DNA of 64,000 nucleotides from Pseudomonas synxantha (GCF_900105675.1 NZ_LT629786.1:248001-312000); one strand, 5' to 3'; positions 46,321 to 56,900 are shown, counted from the first letter of the stretch. Notes: generated from the sequence alone by a model not told the origin. Numbers and translations: made by a program.

Positions 46321-46760
46321 CTAGCGGGCCCGAAAATCCTGTAAAACCGTCTCTCCCCTTGACTTGCTCATCCCAATTACCGGGTAGGCGCTGCGTCGGT
46401 CACCTGACTCCATTCCGAGCGATCCCACGGGCATACCGAAGGCAGCTATTCCGTCCAGATTGGCTCGTCGACTTAGTTCAGCAATTTGTGTGACCGGAAC
46501 ATGGCCTTCGACGAATTTCCCACTTACAACTCCCGTGTGGCACGACGCCAGATTTACGGGTACGCCGAGCTTCTCGTTCATATCGCTAATGTTGTTTTCC
46601 ATATAGTCGACCACTCCTTCAGATAAGCGATCCACCTGGTCCAGCAGCCACAGTTAGGGGCTTTGTAGACGGCAATTGATTACGCTGCCTGTAACAATGA
46701 GGCTGCATTTAGCGTTGCAACGAGTGCAATGACTTGAACGGTCTTTTTGAATGAATTCAT
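46321..46760 (-). pseudogene. Disrupted DUF411 metal-associated protein gene
   Basis: From the ATG at 46760 a signal peptide is encoded (VIALVATLNAASLLQAA), then an in-frame TAA. The frame continues IAVYKAPNCGCW, where family members have CGCC, so the second Cys is lost. About 15 codons later a frameshift is needed to reach the well-conserved rest (LGVPVNLASCHTGVV, VEGHVPVTQIAEL). The surviving 104-codon frame alone lacks the signal and metal motif. Three lesions mark it as dead. Confidence 0.8.
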
Positions 46761-46802
46761 GGCTGATGCTACTTAACGAAGAGAAAGAGAGGAGGAGTTA
46801 GC

Positions 46803-47711
46803 GTGCATAGCCTCACCGACGGTGGCCAGATGGCCGTGACTGGGGTTCAGTTCCAGCCGCTGGTTGATGCGCTGCGCGACGTGGTTCTCGGGCAGCAGAT
46901 TATTCAAGCCGATGAGACACCTGTGCAAATGCTCATGCCGGGAACTAAGAAAACCCACAGTTCTTATATTTGGTCCTATGCCACCAGCCAGTTCTCGGAC
47001 GCGGCAGCGGTGGTTCACGACTTCAGCCCTAGCCGCGCCGGAGAACACGCTCGCAACTTCCTGAATGACTGGAAGGACAAGCTGGTCTGCGATGATTGTG
47101 TCGGTTACAAAGCCAGCTTCGAACTAGACGTGACCGAGATCGGGTGAATGGCTCATGCGCAACGTAATTTCTTTGAGCTGCACGCTAAGAATAAAAGCAC
47201 GCTTGCGGAGCAAGCTCTGCGTTATATCCAGTTGTTGTACGAAATTGAAAGCGAAGTCGCGATCTGGGGCCGGATTTACGACTCCGAATACGGCAAGAAA
47301 AAGCTGTACGGGTGATGAATATGCTGCACGCCAGGTTGATTGCCTAGCGTGACCTCGTGCCTGAAGTCTCAGCCATCAGCAGAGCACTCGATTACAGTCT
47401 CGAACGCTGGGCAGCGCTGTCGCGCTACCTCGATGACGGGGCTGTACCCATAGACAATAACTGGGCAGAGAACCAGATCCGATCATAGGGCCTTGGGCGC
47501 AAGAACTGGCTCTTTGCAGGGGCCTTACGCAGCGGAAAACGTGCGGCAGCGATCATGAGTCTGATCCAGTCTGCGCGCCTGAATGGTCATGATCCGTATG
47601 CATATCTGAAGGATGCTCTCACGCGGCTGCCGACGCAGCGGGCGAGTGAAATCGATCAGTTGCTGCCGCAATCTTTTTAATCACGCAAGGCGTGATGCCC
47701 GGACGCTTATG
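46803..47711 (+). pseudogene. Degenerate IS66 tnpC remnant with right end (copy 3)
   Basis: The sequence matches the middle and end of IS66 tnpC (TGVQFQPLVDALRDVVLG at its start, HADETPVQM-equivalent QADETPVQM, then MSLIQSARLNGHDPYA). tnpA, tnpB and the 5' half of tnpC are missing. Inactivating changes include TGA in EIG*MAHA, a frameshift near 47255, a TAG in the CLA*RD region and a TAG in place of the Trp of IRPW. The right terminal repeat is kept (GATGCCCGGACGCTTAT). No intron is present at the WAENQIR site. Confidence 0.9.
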
Positions 47712-48441
47712 GCGATACTCAAGCTAATGCAAAAGTTCTGACGATTGAGCAAGTGTGACGGCTTAACCCGACGGCAAGGGGAGGTGTCGAATATCGTCAA
47801 CCATCAACGCAAAACGCCGTAATCGTTTCAATATGTAGCTTTCACTGTAGAGTTTAAAAGCGTTATGCAATGAGCTTGCAAGGTATCTAGAGAGCCGGAG
47901 TGATTCACTTGCTCGCCTTCAGAGATCATAGAGTATGCGACCTTTAAGTCACGACCGTATTGTCCACTCCATGGCATGCTTAGGCTTCATGCCCCGGTAG
48001 ATTTATCATATCCACACGCAACTACATGGATATGTGCGCCGTGGCACCGTCACGTAGTTCGTCTCACCAGATTATGAGAGTATCAACTGATAAAAATCCA
48101 CGTTCCTTGAACTACACTTTATCATCGGCAACTACGTTACTCACAAATACCTAAAGTGAAAGCGGGTCTGAACGCTTCCACATACATTGGACACTGAAAT
48201 CCAGCTTGTGGATAAGCATTATCGAGCGCTGTTTCGGGGGGGTATGGTGTTTTTTCGCACCACGGTTTTGGACCGGTAGGCGAGTTGAAAGCTTCGATTA
48301 GCAAGTTTTTTGCGCGCCGAAATGTATATCCGACGCGGTAGGCCAGAAGCGCCAAGTGAAAGACAAACTTGGATGAAACCTGAAGTGCCCGTGAGTCGGC
48401 GAAATCACAGGAGCGTATGTGATTGCTTCAAGAACAGCACG
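47712..48441. other. Gene-free stretch
   Basis: These 730 bases between the IS66 remnant and czcR show no supported gene. A 72-codon minus-strand frame at 48137-48355 has no ribosome site and no family resemblance. A czcS gene would be expected downstream of czcR here and is absent. Confidence 0.6.
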
Positions 48442-49116
48442 CTAGCGTTTTTCTAGAACATATCCTACGCCTCTGAGTGTATGTATCAGTTTGTTTTCAA
48501 AAGGATCATCCATCTTGGCTCTTAATCTTCTAATTGAAACTTCTACAACATTTGTATCGCAGTCGAAATTCATGTCCCATACCTGAGATATGATCTGTGT
48601 ACGACTCAGGACAATTCCCGTATTTCTCATTAAATAGTGCAGAAGTGCGAATTCCTTCGTTGTTAAGTCGATACGCTGACCGTCTCTAAACGCCCTATGA
48701 CGGCTTTGATCCAGCTCCAGATCGGCTACGCGAATGATCTCAACAGATGCTGGATTATCAGACCTGCGCATCAGTGCGCGAACTCGAGCAAGCAGTTCCG
48801 GGAATTCAAAAGGCTTAATTAGGTAATCATCTGCACCATTCTCTAGTCCTCTGATTTTATCAACCAAGCGACTTCGAGCAGTAAGCATCATAATTCTACA
48901 AAGACAATTGTTTCTTCGCAACAATTCAAGTACCTGCCACCCATCCATCTCCGGCAGGTTGATATCTAGGATGATTAACTCGTACATATGTTGTTTGGCC
49001 AGAAAAAGCCCGTCGTATCCGGTATGTACGCAATCCACGATATAACCGCTCTCCGTAAGGCCTTGGCGCACATATTCGGCAGTTTTTACTTCGTCCTCAA
49101 TTACCAGAATTCGCAT
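48442..49116 (-). CDS. czcR: Orphan CzcR-type response regulator
   Basis: A 224-residue OmpR-family regulator. The acidic pocket is at residues 7-8, Asp51 in LIILDINLP is the phosphoacceptor, and [17 protein letters not shown] is present. The winged helix includes DLTTKEFALLHYLM and VWDMNFDCDTNVVEVSIRRLRAKMDDPFE. Sequence and setting (OprD, czcCBA) point to CzcR, the activator of Zn/Cd/Co efflux. No sensor gene follows it; a separate czcRS pair lies at 62197-64000. A 16-base czc-type box is 99 bases upstream. Confidence 0.88.
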   Translation of the reverse strand: MRILVIEDEVKTAEYVRQGLTESGYIVDCVHTGYDGLFLAKQHMYELIILDINLPEMDGWQVLELLRRNNCLCRIMMLTARSRLVDKIRGLENGADDYLIKPFEFPELLARVRALMRRSDNPASVEIIRVADLELDQSRHRAFRDGQRIDLTTKEFALLHYLMRNTGIVLSRTQIISQVWDMNFDCDTNVVEVSIRRLRAKMDDPFENKLIHTLRGVGYVLEKR

Positions 49117-49214
49117 TGGATTTTGTCTCGATATGACTGAGCTGTTTTAACTACGCGAATGCGCTGTCATCATTGGCAGGAATGATAATTCAAAACCACT
49201 TGGGTGGGGGCTAA

Positions 49215-49230
49215 ATAACGTACTTGTAAT
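49215..49230. promoter_or_regulatory. Putative CzcR box between czcR and a small secreted-protein gene
   Basis: The plus strand reads ATAACGTACTTGTAAT, the reverse complement of ATTACAAGTACGTTAT, matching ATTAC-N6-GTTAT. It lies between divergent genes (czcR minus, small gene plus at 49324). Confidence 0.55.
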
Positions 49231-49323
49231 CAGTGAGCAATACACTTGATAACATCGCGATATATTATATCGTGGCTCGGACCAACCAGTTGCGGGTTAT
49301 TTCTCTACTGCTGAATTGACCTT

Positions 49324-49473
49324 ATGAAATGTTGGGTTGTTTTTTTTATTATGGCCATTTTATTCCGTGCAGATGAGGGCGATTTTTCTCATGCTGAAGA
49401 AGGCGGTCACTGGTGCAGTCATGAACTCCATCGGGACGCGGTGCGCGTACTCGAAGATTTACTCGAATTTTAG
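49324..49473 (+). CDS. Small exported His/Cys-containing peptide, 49 residues
   Basis: An ATG at 49324 opens a 49-codon frame with a hydrophobic leader (MKCWVVFFIMAILF). The mature part is acidic with several metal-ligand residues (DFSHAEEGGHWCSHELHRD). A strong terminator lies 10 bases after its TAG. It is divergent from czcR across a czc-type box. No family recognised; periplasmic zinc or cadmium binding is a guess. Confidence 0.55.
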   Translation: MKCWVVFFIMAILFRADEGDFSHAEEGGHWCSHELHRDAVRVLEDLLEF

Positions 49474-49483
49474 GTAAAAAAAA

Positions 49484-49500
49484 GCGCCCCAGGGGGGCGC
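49484..49500. terminator. Intrinsic terminator after the 49-residue gene
   Basis: GCGCCCC, loop AGG, GGGGCGC, preceded by a run of A and followed by AAAATATT. It is best for transcripts from the minus side but sits between convergent genes and may serve both. Confidence 0.7.
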
Positions 49501-49611
49501 AAAATATTCACCTTTTACCAAAGGAGCATTTAAGCAACTCAAGGTGAATTCTTTAAGCTCGCTATTTTTGTTTTAGGCGAGTCACATGAATAAATCGATC
49601 TTGTTTAGGGC

Positions 49612-50955
49612 TCACAGTATCGAAAGTGGATATTCAACGATCAGGCGTACTTCATCCAAGTCCGATTCGAATGCAGTGGCACGAGTATTTGCTTGACGTA
49701 ATCGCAAGGAAAGATCTTTCGCCGCACCTGTTTGTACGACGTATTTGACTTCAATATCACGCTCCCAACGTTTTTGATTCGTGAGCGGATCGCCGTTACC
49801 ATCAGTGCGCATATAGAATTGATTGGCGTTCGAATAGTCTGCACCAGAACCTCTGGCATAACGAGTCATGAACGATAGCCCCGGAATACCGTAGCTGGTC
49901 ATGTTCAAGTCGTAGCGCAGCATCCAAGAGCGTTCCTTCGGTGAGTTGAAGTCGCTGTACTGTATTGAGTTGTCAACGAAGATTGAGTCTGATTGACGAA
50001 GGTAGTCGAAGTCGTCATCGCCATTGTTTCGCTGATGAGACAGTGCAAGAGTATGCGCACCGTACCGGACGCCGAGCTTGGCGCTCCATATATTGTTGTC
50101 GAATTCGCCCAGGCGCTTCTTGCCTTCATCTACAGCTTTGTAGTAGTTGAATCCGCCGATAAGCGTCAAATCATCGCTGAGTGGGTAAGTGAGGCTGCTA
50201 CCGGCATAGTATTGATTCCAAACATCCTTCAATTGGCTGGCGTAAAGGCTCACCGTGATGTTGTCGTTGACTTGGTAATCACCGCCGCCGTACCCAATCC
50301 AAGGCGAGTTGACCGGGCCGGCATAAAATGTGGCAAAGTTATCGTTCAAGTTGCTGGAACCAGGCTGGCTCATCGCATGCAGTCGACCACCCTGCAAGGT
50401 TAGGCCTTGAATGCTACTATTTTCGACCGTCACGCCGCGGAAACTTTCAGGGAGTAAGCGAGAATCTCCCGATGCCACGACGGGTGTTGCGGGGAAAACA
50501 TCTCCAACCTTTACGACAGTATCAAACAGCCGAAACTTCGCTGCTCCACCCACCTTAGTGTATTCATCACGTGCTTCGCCGTCACCGTTAACAGGCAGCA
50601 CGTCAAAGCTGCTACGGCCACCGTTGCGCCCGCCACCAGTATCAAGCTTGATGCCAATCATTGCAAACGCATCTATACCAAAGCCCACAGTGCCCTGCGT
50701 AAAACCAGAGTTGAATTTAGTGATTATCGCATGTGCCCAAGCTTCGGAATAACCGTTGGTATTGCCTTTGCCGCTGTTGAAAGTCGGCGCAGATGCATCA
50801 CGATTATCACGATTGAAATAGAAGTTGCGGTTTAGAACAGTAAGGCTGCTACCTTCAATAAAACCTTCTGGTTTACCTTCCGCTTGTGCCGTGAGGGCAT
50901 AGCTTCCAGAAAAAGCTGAAACCGCAGCCAAATACAAAGTTACTTTGTGTCTCAT
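49612..50955 (-). CDS. OprD-family outer-membrane porin
   Basis: A 447-residue beta-barrel porin with signal peptide (AVSAFSGSYALTAQA). It has the OprD-type start GFIEGSSLTVLNRNFYFNRD and barrel strands throughout (SWMLRYDLNMTSYGIPGLSF), ending with a hydrophobic strand VRLIVEYPLSIL. OprD-family members take up amino acids or small organic acids. In P. aeruginosa CzcR represses oprD. This gene is divergent from czcCBA with two czc-type boxes in the shared region. The specific subfamily and substrate cannot be told. Confidence 0.88.
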   Translation of the reverse strand: MRHKVTLYLAAVSAFSGSYALTAQAEGKPEGFIEGSSLTVLNRNFYFNRDNRDASAPTFNSGKGNTNGYSEAWAHAIITKFNSGFTQGTVGFGIDAFAMIGIKLDTGGGRNGGRSSFDVLPVNGDGEARDEYTKVGGAAKFRLFDTVVKVGDVFPATPVVASGDSRLLPESFRGVTVENSSIQGLTLQGGRLHAMSQPGSSNLNDNFATFYAGPVNSPWIGYGGGDYQVNDNITVSLYASQLKDVWNQYYAGSSLTYPLSDDLTLIGGFNYYKAVDEGKKRLGEFDNNIWSAKLGVRYGAHTLALSHQRNNGDDDFDYLRQSDSIFVDNSIQYSDFNSPKERSWMLRYDLNMTSYGIPGLSFMTRYARGSGADYSNANQFYMRTDGNGDPLTNQKRWERDIEVKYVVQTGAAKDLSLRLRQANTRATAFESDLDEVRLIVEYPLSIL

Positions 50956-51094
50956 GCGATGCTCCTTTGATTACGGCAGTTTTTATTATGATTTACCTAC
51001 GCGGGTATAGTCTGTTGTTTTGGCCCGGTGGAGCACTTAGAATAGCGCCTGGGTCATATTTGCAGATCAAAGATAACGAGTCGGTGACGGGGTG

Positions 51095-51110
51095 ATTACA
51101 ATTCTGTTAT
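51095..51110. promoter_or_regulatory. Putative CzcR box near oprD
   Basis: ATTACAATTCTGTTAT fits ATTAC-N6-GTTAT. It lies 140 bases upstream of the porin start and 223 bases before czcC in the divergent promoter region. Confidence 0.6.
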
Positions 51111-51207
51111 CAGGTATTTCCACCGTTGCAGGGCTTCCAGAATCTTTTTCACTAAATCCCTGCGTTTCGCCTGAAAGCTTTCTATTTCGACTATCCCCCC
51201 AGGGTTT

Positions 51208-51223
51208 CTAACGAAATTGTAAT
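51208..51223. promoter_or_regulatory. Putative CzcR box upstream of czcCBA
   Basis: The plus strand reads CTAACGAAATTGTAAT, the reverse complement of ATTACAATTTCGTTAG. It lies 110 bases before the chosen czcC start. Confidence 0.6.
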
Positions 51224-51332
51224 TTTATAGCCACCCCTCTGATAGTGATCGCTGATTAGAGTGCCATCACCTGATCCAGAGGAGCTTGGCAGCTGTTTAG
51301 GCGTTCTCGCCAAGCTTTATCAAAGTTTGTGC

Positions 51333-52619
51333 ATGAGGACTATCAAAGTGCCCTGGTATAATCACATTGCTTTATCTAAAACCCCCATCTTTCCTTTGAA
51401 AGTCTTTGTGTTCTGTATGGTCTTGTCTGGATTGTGGGTGCCTGCCGCATTTGCCCAGAGTCTCAGTCTGGCTGAAGCGCTTTCGACGGCAATAGACGCT
51501 AACCCCGATCTTGCAGCAGCACGTCAAGAGATCGGAATCTCTGAAGGAGTGCGCAAGCAGGCTGGACTCATCCCCAATCCTGAAATTTCTTATCAAGTAG
51601 AAGACACCCGTCGTAATACCAGCACGACGACTGTCGCGCTTAGTCAGCCGTTAGAGTTGGGTGGCAAGCGACGTGCTCGTGTCGAGGTTGCAACCTACGG
51701 TCAAAGCGTCGCGCAGTTAGAGCTGGACCGTCGAGTCAATAGCCTTCGTGCAGATGTTGTTCAATCTTACTACGCTGCTTTGAGAGCTCAGACCGGCTTG
51801 AATCTGGCAAAACAATCATTGGAGCTCACCGAACGCGGTCTGCGCATCGTCGATGGACGGGTGCGTGCCGGTAAGTCCTCGCCGGTGGAAGCCACGCGCG
51901 CTCAGGTGCAACTGGCTGAAGCCAAGTTACAGGTAAGGCGCGCTGAAACCTTGAAGTCAACGGCTTACCAGCAATTGGCCCAGTTAATAGGCAGTTCGGT
52001 CACTGCATTTGATCGTCTTGACTCGCCAGACCTATCTCCCGGCAAGCCGCCGCAAGCTACAGAATTACTGGCGAAGCTCGATCAAACCGCAGATATGCGT
52101 CAAGCGCTTGCTCAAATAGATAAGAGCGATGCCTCACTAGGCGCGGAAAAGGCGCAGCGCATCCCGAATCTCACCGTGAGTGTTGGTAGCCAATACGACC
52201 GCTCTATTCGCGAGAGGGTCAATGTCGTGGGGCTGTCGATGCCTTTACCGCTGTTTGATCGCAATCAGGGCAACATTCTTTCCGCTTCTCGCCGCGCAGA
52301 TCAGGCCCGAGACCAGCGAAACGCTGTTGAGCTCAGGCTACGTTCCGAAACTCAAACCGCAGTGAATCAGTGGGCTACCGCCATGCAGGAGGTCGAGTCC
52401 TATGACAAGACGATCCTGCCTTCAGCTCAACAGGCCGTGGATACCGCAACTCGTGGATTTGAGATGGGCAAATTCGGTTTCATCGAAGTGCTGGATGCTC
52501 AGCGCACCTTGATAGTTGCTCGTGGCCAGTACCTCGACTCTTTGGCGGCTGCGACCAATGCGCGTGCTCAAGTGGAAAGGGTGTATGGCGACGTCGGCTT
52601 GACTGCCAATACGCGCTGA
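51333..52619 (+). CDS. czcC: Outer-membrane factor CzcC
   Basis: A 428-residue TolC-family outer-membrane channel of the Zn/Cd/Co exporter. The signal peptide (VFVFCMVLSGLWVPAAFAQ) precedes LSLAEALSTAIDANPDLAAA. The second OEP repeat has GFEMGKFGFIEVLDAQRTL, characteristic of CzcC. The start at 51333 (MRTIKVPW) places the signal reasonably; the open frame begins at 51261. Confidence 0.9.
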   Translation: MRTIKVPWYNHIALSKTPIFPLKVFVFCMVLSGLWVPAAFAQSLSLAEALSTAIDANPDLAAARQEIGISEGVRKQAGLIPNPEISYQVEDTRRNTSTTTVALSQPLELGGKRRARVEVATYGQSVAQLELDRRVNSLRADVVQSYYAALRAQTGLNLAKQSLELTERGLRIVDGRVRAGKSSPVEATRAQVQLAEAKLQVRRAETLKSTAYQQLAQLIGSSVTAFDRLDSPDLSPGKPPQATELLAKLDQTADMRQALAQIDKSDASLGAEKAQRIPNLTVSVGSQYDRSIRERVNVVGLSMPLPLFDRNQGNILSASRRADQARDQRNAVELRLRSETQTAVNQWATAMQEVESYDKTILPSAQQAVDTATRGFEMGKFGFIEVLDAQRTLIVARGQYLDSLAAATNARAQVERVYGDVGLTANTR

Positions 52620-52686
52620 ACAGGCCAGGCATTTTCCTTGTATGCGTCTTTGAATAAGCCGGTACCTAAGATCAGCAGGAGTAGCA

Positions 52687-53931
52687 ATGGATAACAAACG
52701 CAAGATCGCGCTCGCGGTAATCGCTGTGGCAGTCCTCGGATTTGGCAGTTTCGCCTGGAACTCCAGTTCCGAGCAGCCTCCAGTCAGTAAGGCCGAACAT
52801 GGCACTGAAGATGGCCATGAGAGAACTGCTGTAGCACCTGCTAAAGACGGGGGGGATGAAGGTCACGGTGAGGAAGGCCACAGCGAAAATGCCAATGAGG
52901 AAGAGGGCAAGATGACGCTTAGCGCCGAGCAGATTGAGGCTGCGGGCGTCGTTCTGGAAGCAGCTGCTCCCCGTGAGATTAGCACTATTGTGACTTTTCC
53001 TGGCGAAATACGGTTTGATGAGGACCACACCGCACATGTGGTACCTCGCGTTCCTGGAGTTGTTGAAAGCGTTCAGGCGAACCTGGGCGAGTCGGTCAAG
53101 AAGGGCCAAGTCCTTGCGGTGATTGCCAGTCAACAGATCTCGGATATGCGCAGTGAGCAACAAGCTGCACAGCGACGTGTTGAGTTGGCACGCTTGACTT
53201 TTGACCGCGAGAAGCAGTTGTGGCAGGACAAAATCTCCGCCGAGCAAGATTACCTTCAGGCGCGACAAGCTTTGCAAGAAGCTGAAATATCACTGGCCAA
53301 CGCTAAGCAAAAGGTCGGAGCAATCGGCGCTTCGGTCAATTCTGCAGGCGGTAACCGCTATGAACTGCGTGCGCCTTTCGACGCAGTTGTAGTGGAAAAG
53401 CACCTGACCGTCGGTGAGGTGGTCAGCGAGGCAACCAATGCTTTCATCCTGTCCGATCTTAATCAGGTGTGGGCAACTTTCGCGGTTCCTCCTGGCGATC
53501 TCGGAAAGGTCGTGACTGGCCGCTCGGTAAAGGTTTCTTCTCCTGACATGAAGGCTGAGGTCGAGGGCAAGGTGGGTTACGTAGGCAGCCTTTTGGGCGA
53601 GCAGAATCGTGCAGCGCCCGTCCGTGTCACTCTGACCAATCCCAATGGGGCCTGGCGACCGGGGCTGTTCGTGAGCATCGCAGTCACGTCACAAACTGAT
53701 CAAGTTGCTGTAGCTGTTCCAGAGTCAGCGGTGCAGACCGTCGAGGAAAAAACTGCAGTTTTCGTGAGGACCACTGAGGGCTTCGACACTCGCAGGGTAA
53801 CTCTAGGTCGCCGTGCCGGTGGCTATGTGGAAATAACCGAAGGCCTCCAATCGGGTGCCCAAGTGGCAACCAGTGGCAGCTTCACGCTCAAGTCTGAGCT
53901 TGGCAAAGCGTCTGCCGAGCATGGCCACTGA
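52687..53931 (+). CDS. czcB: RND periplasmic adaptor CzcB
   Basis: A 414-residue membrane fusion protein with an N-terminal anchor and a His/Glu-rich segment (AKDGGDEGHGEEGHSENANE) that may bind zinc. Barrel-sandwich halves (DHTAHVVPRVPGVVESVQAN, then YELRAPFDAVVVEKHLTVGE) surround a coiled-coil hairpin. Adaptor for CzcA; 67 bases after czcC and 24 before czcA. Confidence 0.93.
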   Translation: MDNKRKIALAVIAVAVLGFGSFAWNSSSEQPPVSKAEHGTEDGHERTAVAPAKDGGDEGHGEEGHSENANEEEGKMTLSAEQIEAAGVVLEAAAPREISTIVTFPGEIRFDEDHTAHVVPRVPGVVESVQANLGESVKKGQVLAVIASQQISDMRSEQQAAQRRVELARLTFDREKQLWQDKISAEQDYLQARQALQEAEISLANAKQKVGAIGASVNSAGGNRYELRAPFDAVVVEKHLTVGEVVSEATNAFILSDLNQVWATFAVPPGDLGKVVTGRSVKVSSPDMKAEVEGKVGYVGSLLGEQNRAAPVRVTLTNPNGAWRPGLFVSIAVTSQTDQVAVAVPESAVQTVEEKTAVFVRTTEGFDTRRVTLGRRAGGYVEITEGLQSGAQVATSGSFTLKSELGKASAEHGH

Positions 53932-53955
53932 TGCGAATTTACAGGATGATTTCTT

Positions 53956-56900
53956 ATGTTTGAACGTATCATCAGATTCGCCATTGAGCAGCGCATCGTA
54001 GTAATGATCGCAGTTCTAATCATGGCCGGTATAGGTATCTACAGCTACCAAAAACTGCCCATTGATGCGGTGCCTGATATCACAAACGTCCAGGTGCAGA
54101 TTAACACTGGCGCCCCTGGTTACTCGCCGTTGGAAACCGAACAGCGGATCACGTTTCCAGTTGAAACGGCCATGGCCGGTCTTCCGGGCCTTCAGCAAAC
54201 CCGATCCCTATCTCGCTCCGGCTTGTCACAGGTCACCGTGATCTTCAAAGACGGTACTGACATCTTTTTTGCCCGCCAACTCATTAACGAGCGTTTGCAG
54301 GTTGCAAAGGAACAGTTGCCAGATGGGGTCGAGGCCGTCATGGGGCCTGTATCCACCGGGCTTGGTGAAATCTTCCTGTGGACCGTTGAAGCGGAAGATG
54401 GCGCACTCAAAGAAGATGGTACTCCTTACACTCCCACCGACCTGCGAGTGATCCAGGATTGGATTATCAAGCCGCAGCTGCGCAACGTCCCTGGTGTTGC
54501 CGAGATCAACACCATCGGTGGCTTCGCCAAGCAGTTTCTGATTGCGCCGGACCCGAAGCGGTTGGCTACCTACAAGCTGACACTTAATGACCTGGTAGTT
54601 GCATTGGAAAGCAACAACGCCAACGTGGGCGCCGGTTACATCGAGCGTAATGGTGAGCAGTTGCTCATTCGTGCGCCGGGTCAGGTAAGCAATATCGAAG
54701 ATATTGCCAACATCGTAATTACCAGTGTAGATGGCACGCCGATTCGCATCAGCAACGTTGCTGAAGTCAGCATCGGTAAAGAACTGCGAACGGGGGCTGC
54801 TACTGAGAATGGTCGCGAAGTAGTACTCGGTACCGTATTTATGCTGATTGGTGAAAATAGTCGTACAGTGTCCCAAGCTGTGGCCACCAAATTGACCGAC
54901 ATCAACCGCACCCTGCCGAAGGGCGTGGTTGCTGTGACCGTTTATGACCGTACCAACTTGGTTGAAAAAGCCATTGCGACGGTGAAGAAGAACTTGGTGG
55001 AAGGCGCGATTCTGGTAATTGCTATTCTCTTCCTGTTCCTCGGCAACATCCGCGCAGCACTGATCACCGCAATGGTGATCCCGCTGTCCATGCTATTTAC
55101 CTTCACAGGTATGTTCAACAACAAGGTTAGTGCAAACCTAATGAGTTTGGGAGCACTCGACTTTGGCATTATTGTAGATGGTGCCGTGGTTATAGTAGAA
55201 AACGCGATCCGCCGACTGGCTCATGCGCAACACAAGCATGGTCGCATACTCACCAAAGCAGAACGCTTCCATGAAGTCTTTGCCGCTGCAGGTGAAGCTC
55301 GCCGGCCACTGATATTTGGCCAGTTGATCATCATGGTAGTGTATCTGCCGATCTTCGCCCTAACCGGCGTCGAAGGAAAAATGTTCCACCCCATGGCATT
55401 CACTGTCGTAATGGCGCTGCTGGGGGCAATGATTCTTTCCGTAACCTTTGTTCCTGCTGCTATCGCCATGTTCATCACTGGCAAGGTCAAGGAAGAGGAG
55501 GGCGTGGTAATGCGCACCGCCCGACAGCGCTATGAGCCGATACTGCAATGGGTTCTTGGGCACCGGAACATTGCGTTCTCGGCTGCAGTAGCTCTGGTCG
55601 TACTTAGCGGTATACTTGCAAGTCGTATGGGTAGCGAGTTCATTCCCAGCCTTAGTGAGGGCGACTTTGCGATGCAGGCTATGCGAGTGCCCGGAACGAG
55701 CCTTACTCAGTCCGTCGAGATGCAACAGCGCCTGGAGAAAGCGGTAATAGCGCAGGTCCCAGAAGTAGAGCGGATGTTCGCACGCTCGGGTACTGCAGAA
55801 ATCGCATCTGATCCAATGCCGCCTAACGCCTCTGACGCCTACATAATGCTTAAGCCTCAGGATCAGTGGCCAAATCCCAATAAGCCTCGTGATGAGCTGA
55901 TCGCTGAGGTGCAGAAAGCCGCAGCAGGTGTCCCGGGAAGCAACTATGAGTTGTCCCAGCCGATCCAGTTGCGTTTCAACGAGCTGATTTCGGGCGTGCG
56001 TAGTGACGTTGCGGTGAAAGTTTTTGGCGATGACATGGACGCGCTCAACAGCACCGCCAACAAAATCGCGGCATCGCTTAAAGCGGTACCGGGCTCATCG
56101 GAGGTCAAGGTTGAGCAGACTTCCGGCCTTCCTGTGTTAACCATCAACATCGACCGCGAAAAAGCAGCACGCTACGGTTTGAACATCGCGGATGTGCAAA
56201 ACTCAATTGCTATTGCTGTGGGTGGCCGCCAGGCAGGTACATTGTATGAGGGCGATCGTCGGTTCGATATGGTGGTGCGACTGCCTGAGACCGTGCGCAC
56301 TGACGTAGCGGGTATGTCCAGCTTGCTGATTCCTGTGCCTGCTAATGTTGCTCAGGATGCTAATCAGATAGGGTTCATTCCTCTGTCCCAAGTCGCTAAT
56401 CTTGACTTGCAGTTGGGCCCGAACCAGATCAGCCGCGAAAATGGGAAACGGCTGGTAGTAGTTAGTGCAAACGTTCGAGGCCGTGACCTAGGCTCGTTCG
56501 TTGAAGAAGCGACTAAGTCGCTGGCTACTGTGCAGATCCCAGCAGGCTACTGGACTACCTGGGGTGGCCAGTTTGAGCAGTTGCAATCAGCAGCCAAGCG
56601 TCTGCAGATCGTTGTTCCAGTCGCATTGCTTCTGGTCATGACACTGCTGTTCCTGATGTTCAACAACTTGAAGGATGGCATGCTGGTCTTCACCGGAATT
56701 CCATTCGCACTCACCGGCGGTGTAGTTGCACTGTGGTTGCGGGATATCCCGCTGTCTATCTCGGCGGGAGTTGGCTTCATTGCGCTGTCCGGTGTGGCAG
56801 TTCTAAACGGCCTGGTTATGATTTCTTTTATCCGCGGGCTGCGGGAGGAAGGACGTACCCTCCGGCAAGCGGTAGATGAAGGCGCGTTGACACGGTTAAG

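Noticed and set aside
46321..46635. Intact 104-residue DUF411 protein
   Set aside because: The upstream sequence shows a signal peptide, stop and frameshift, so this is only the surviving 3' part of a broken gene.
48137..48355. 72-codon minus-strand ORF
   Set aside because: No ribosome site, no family resemblance and unusual composition in a gene-free stretch.
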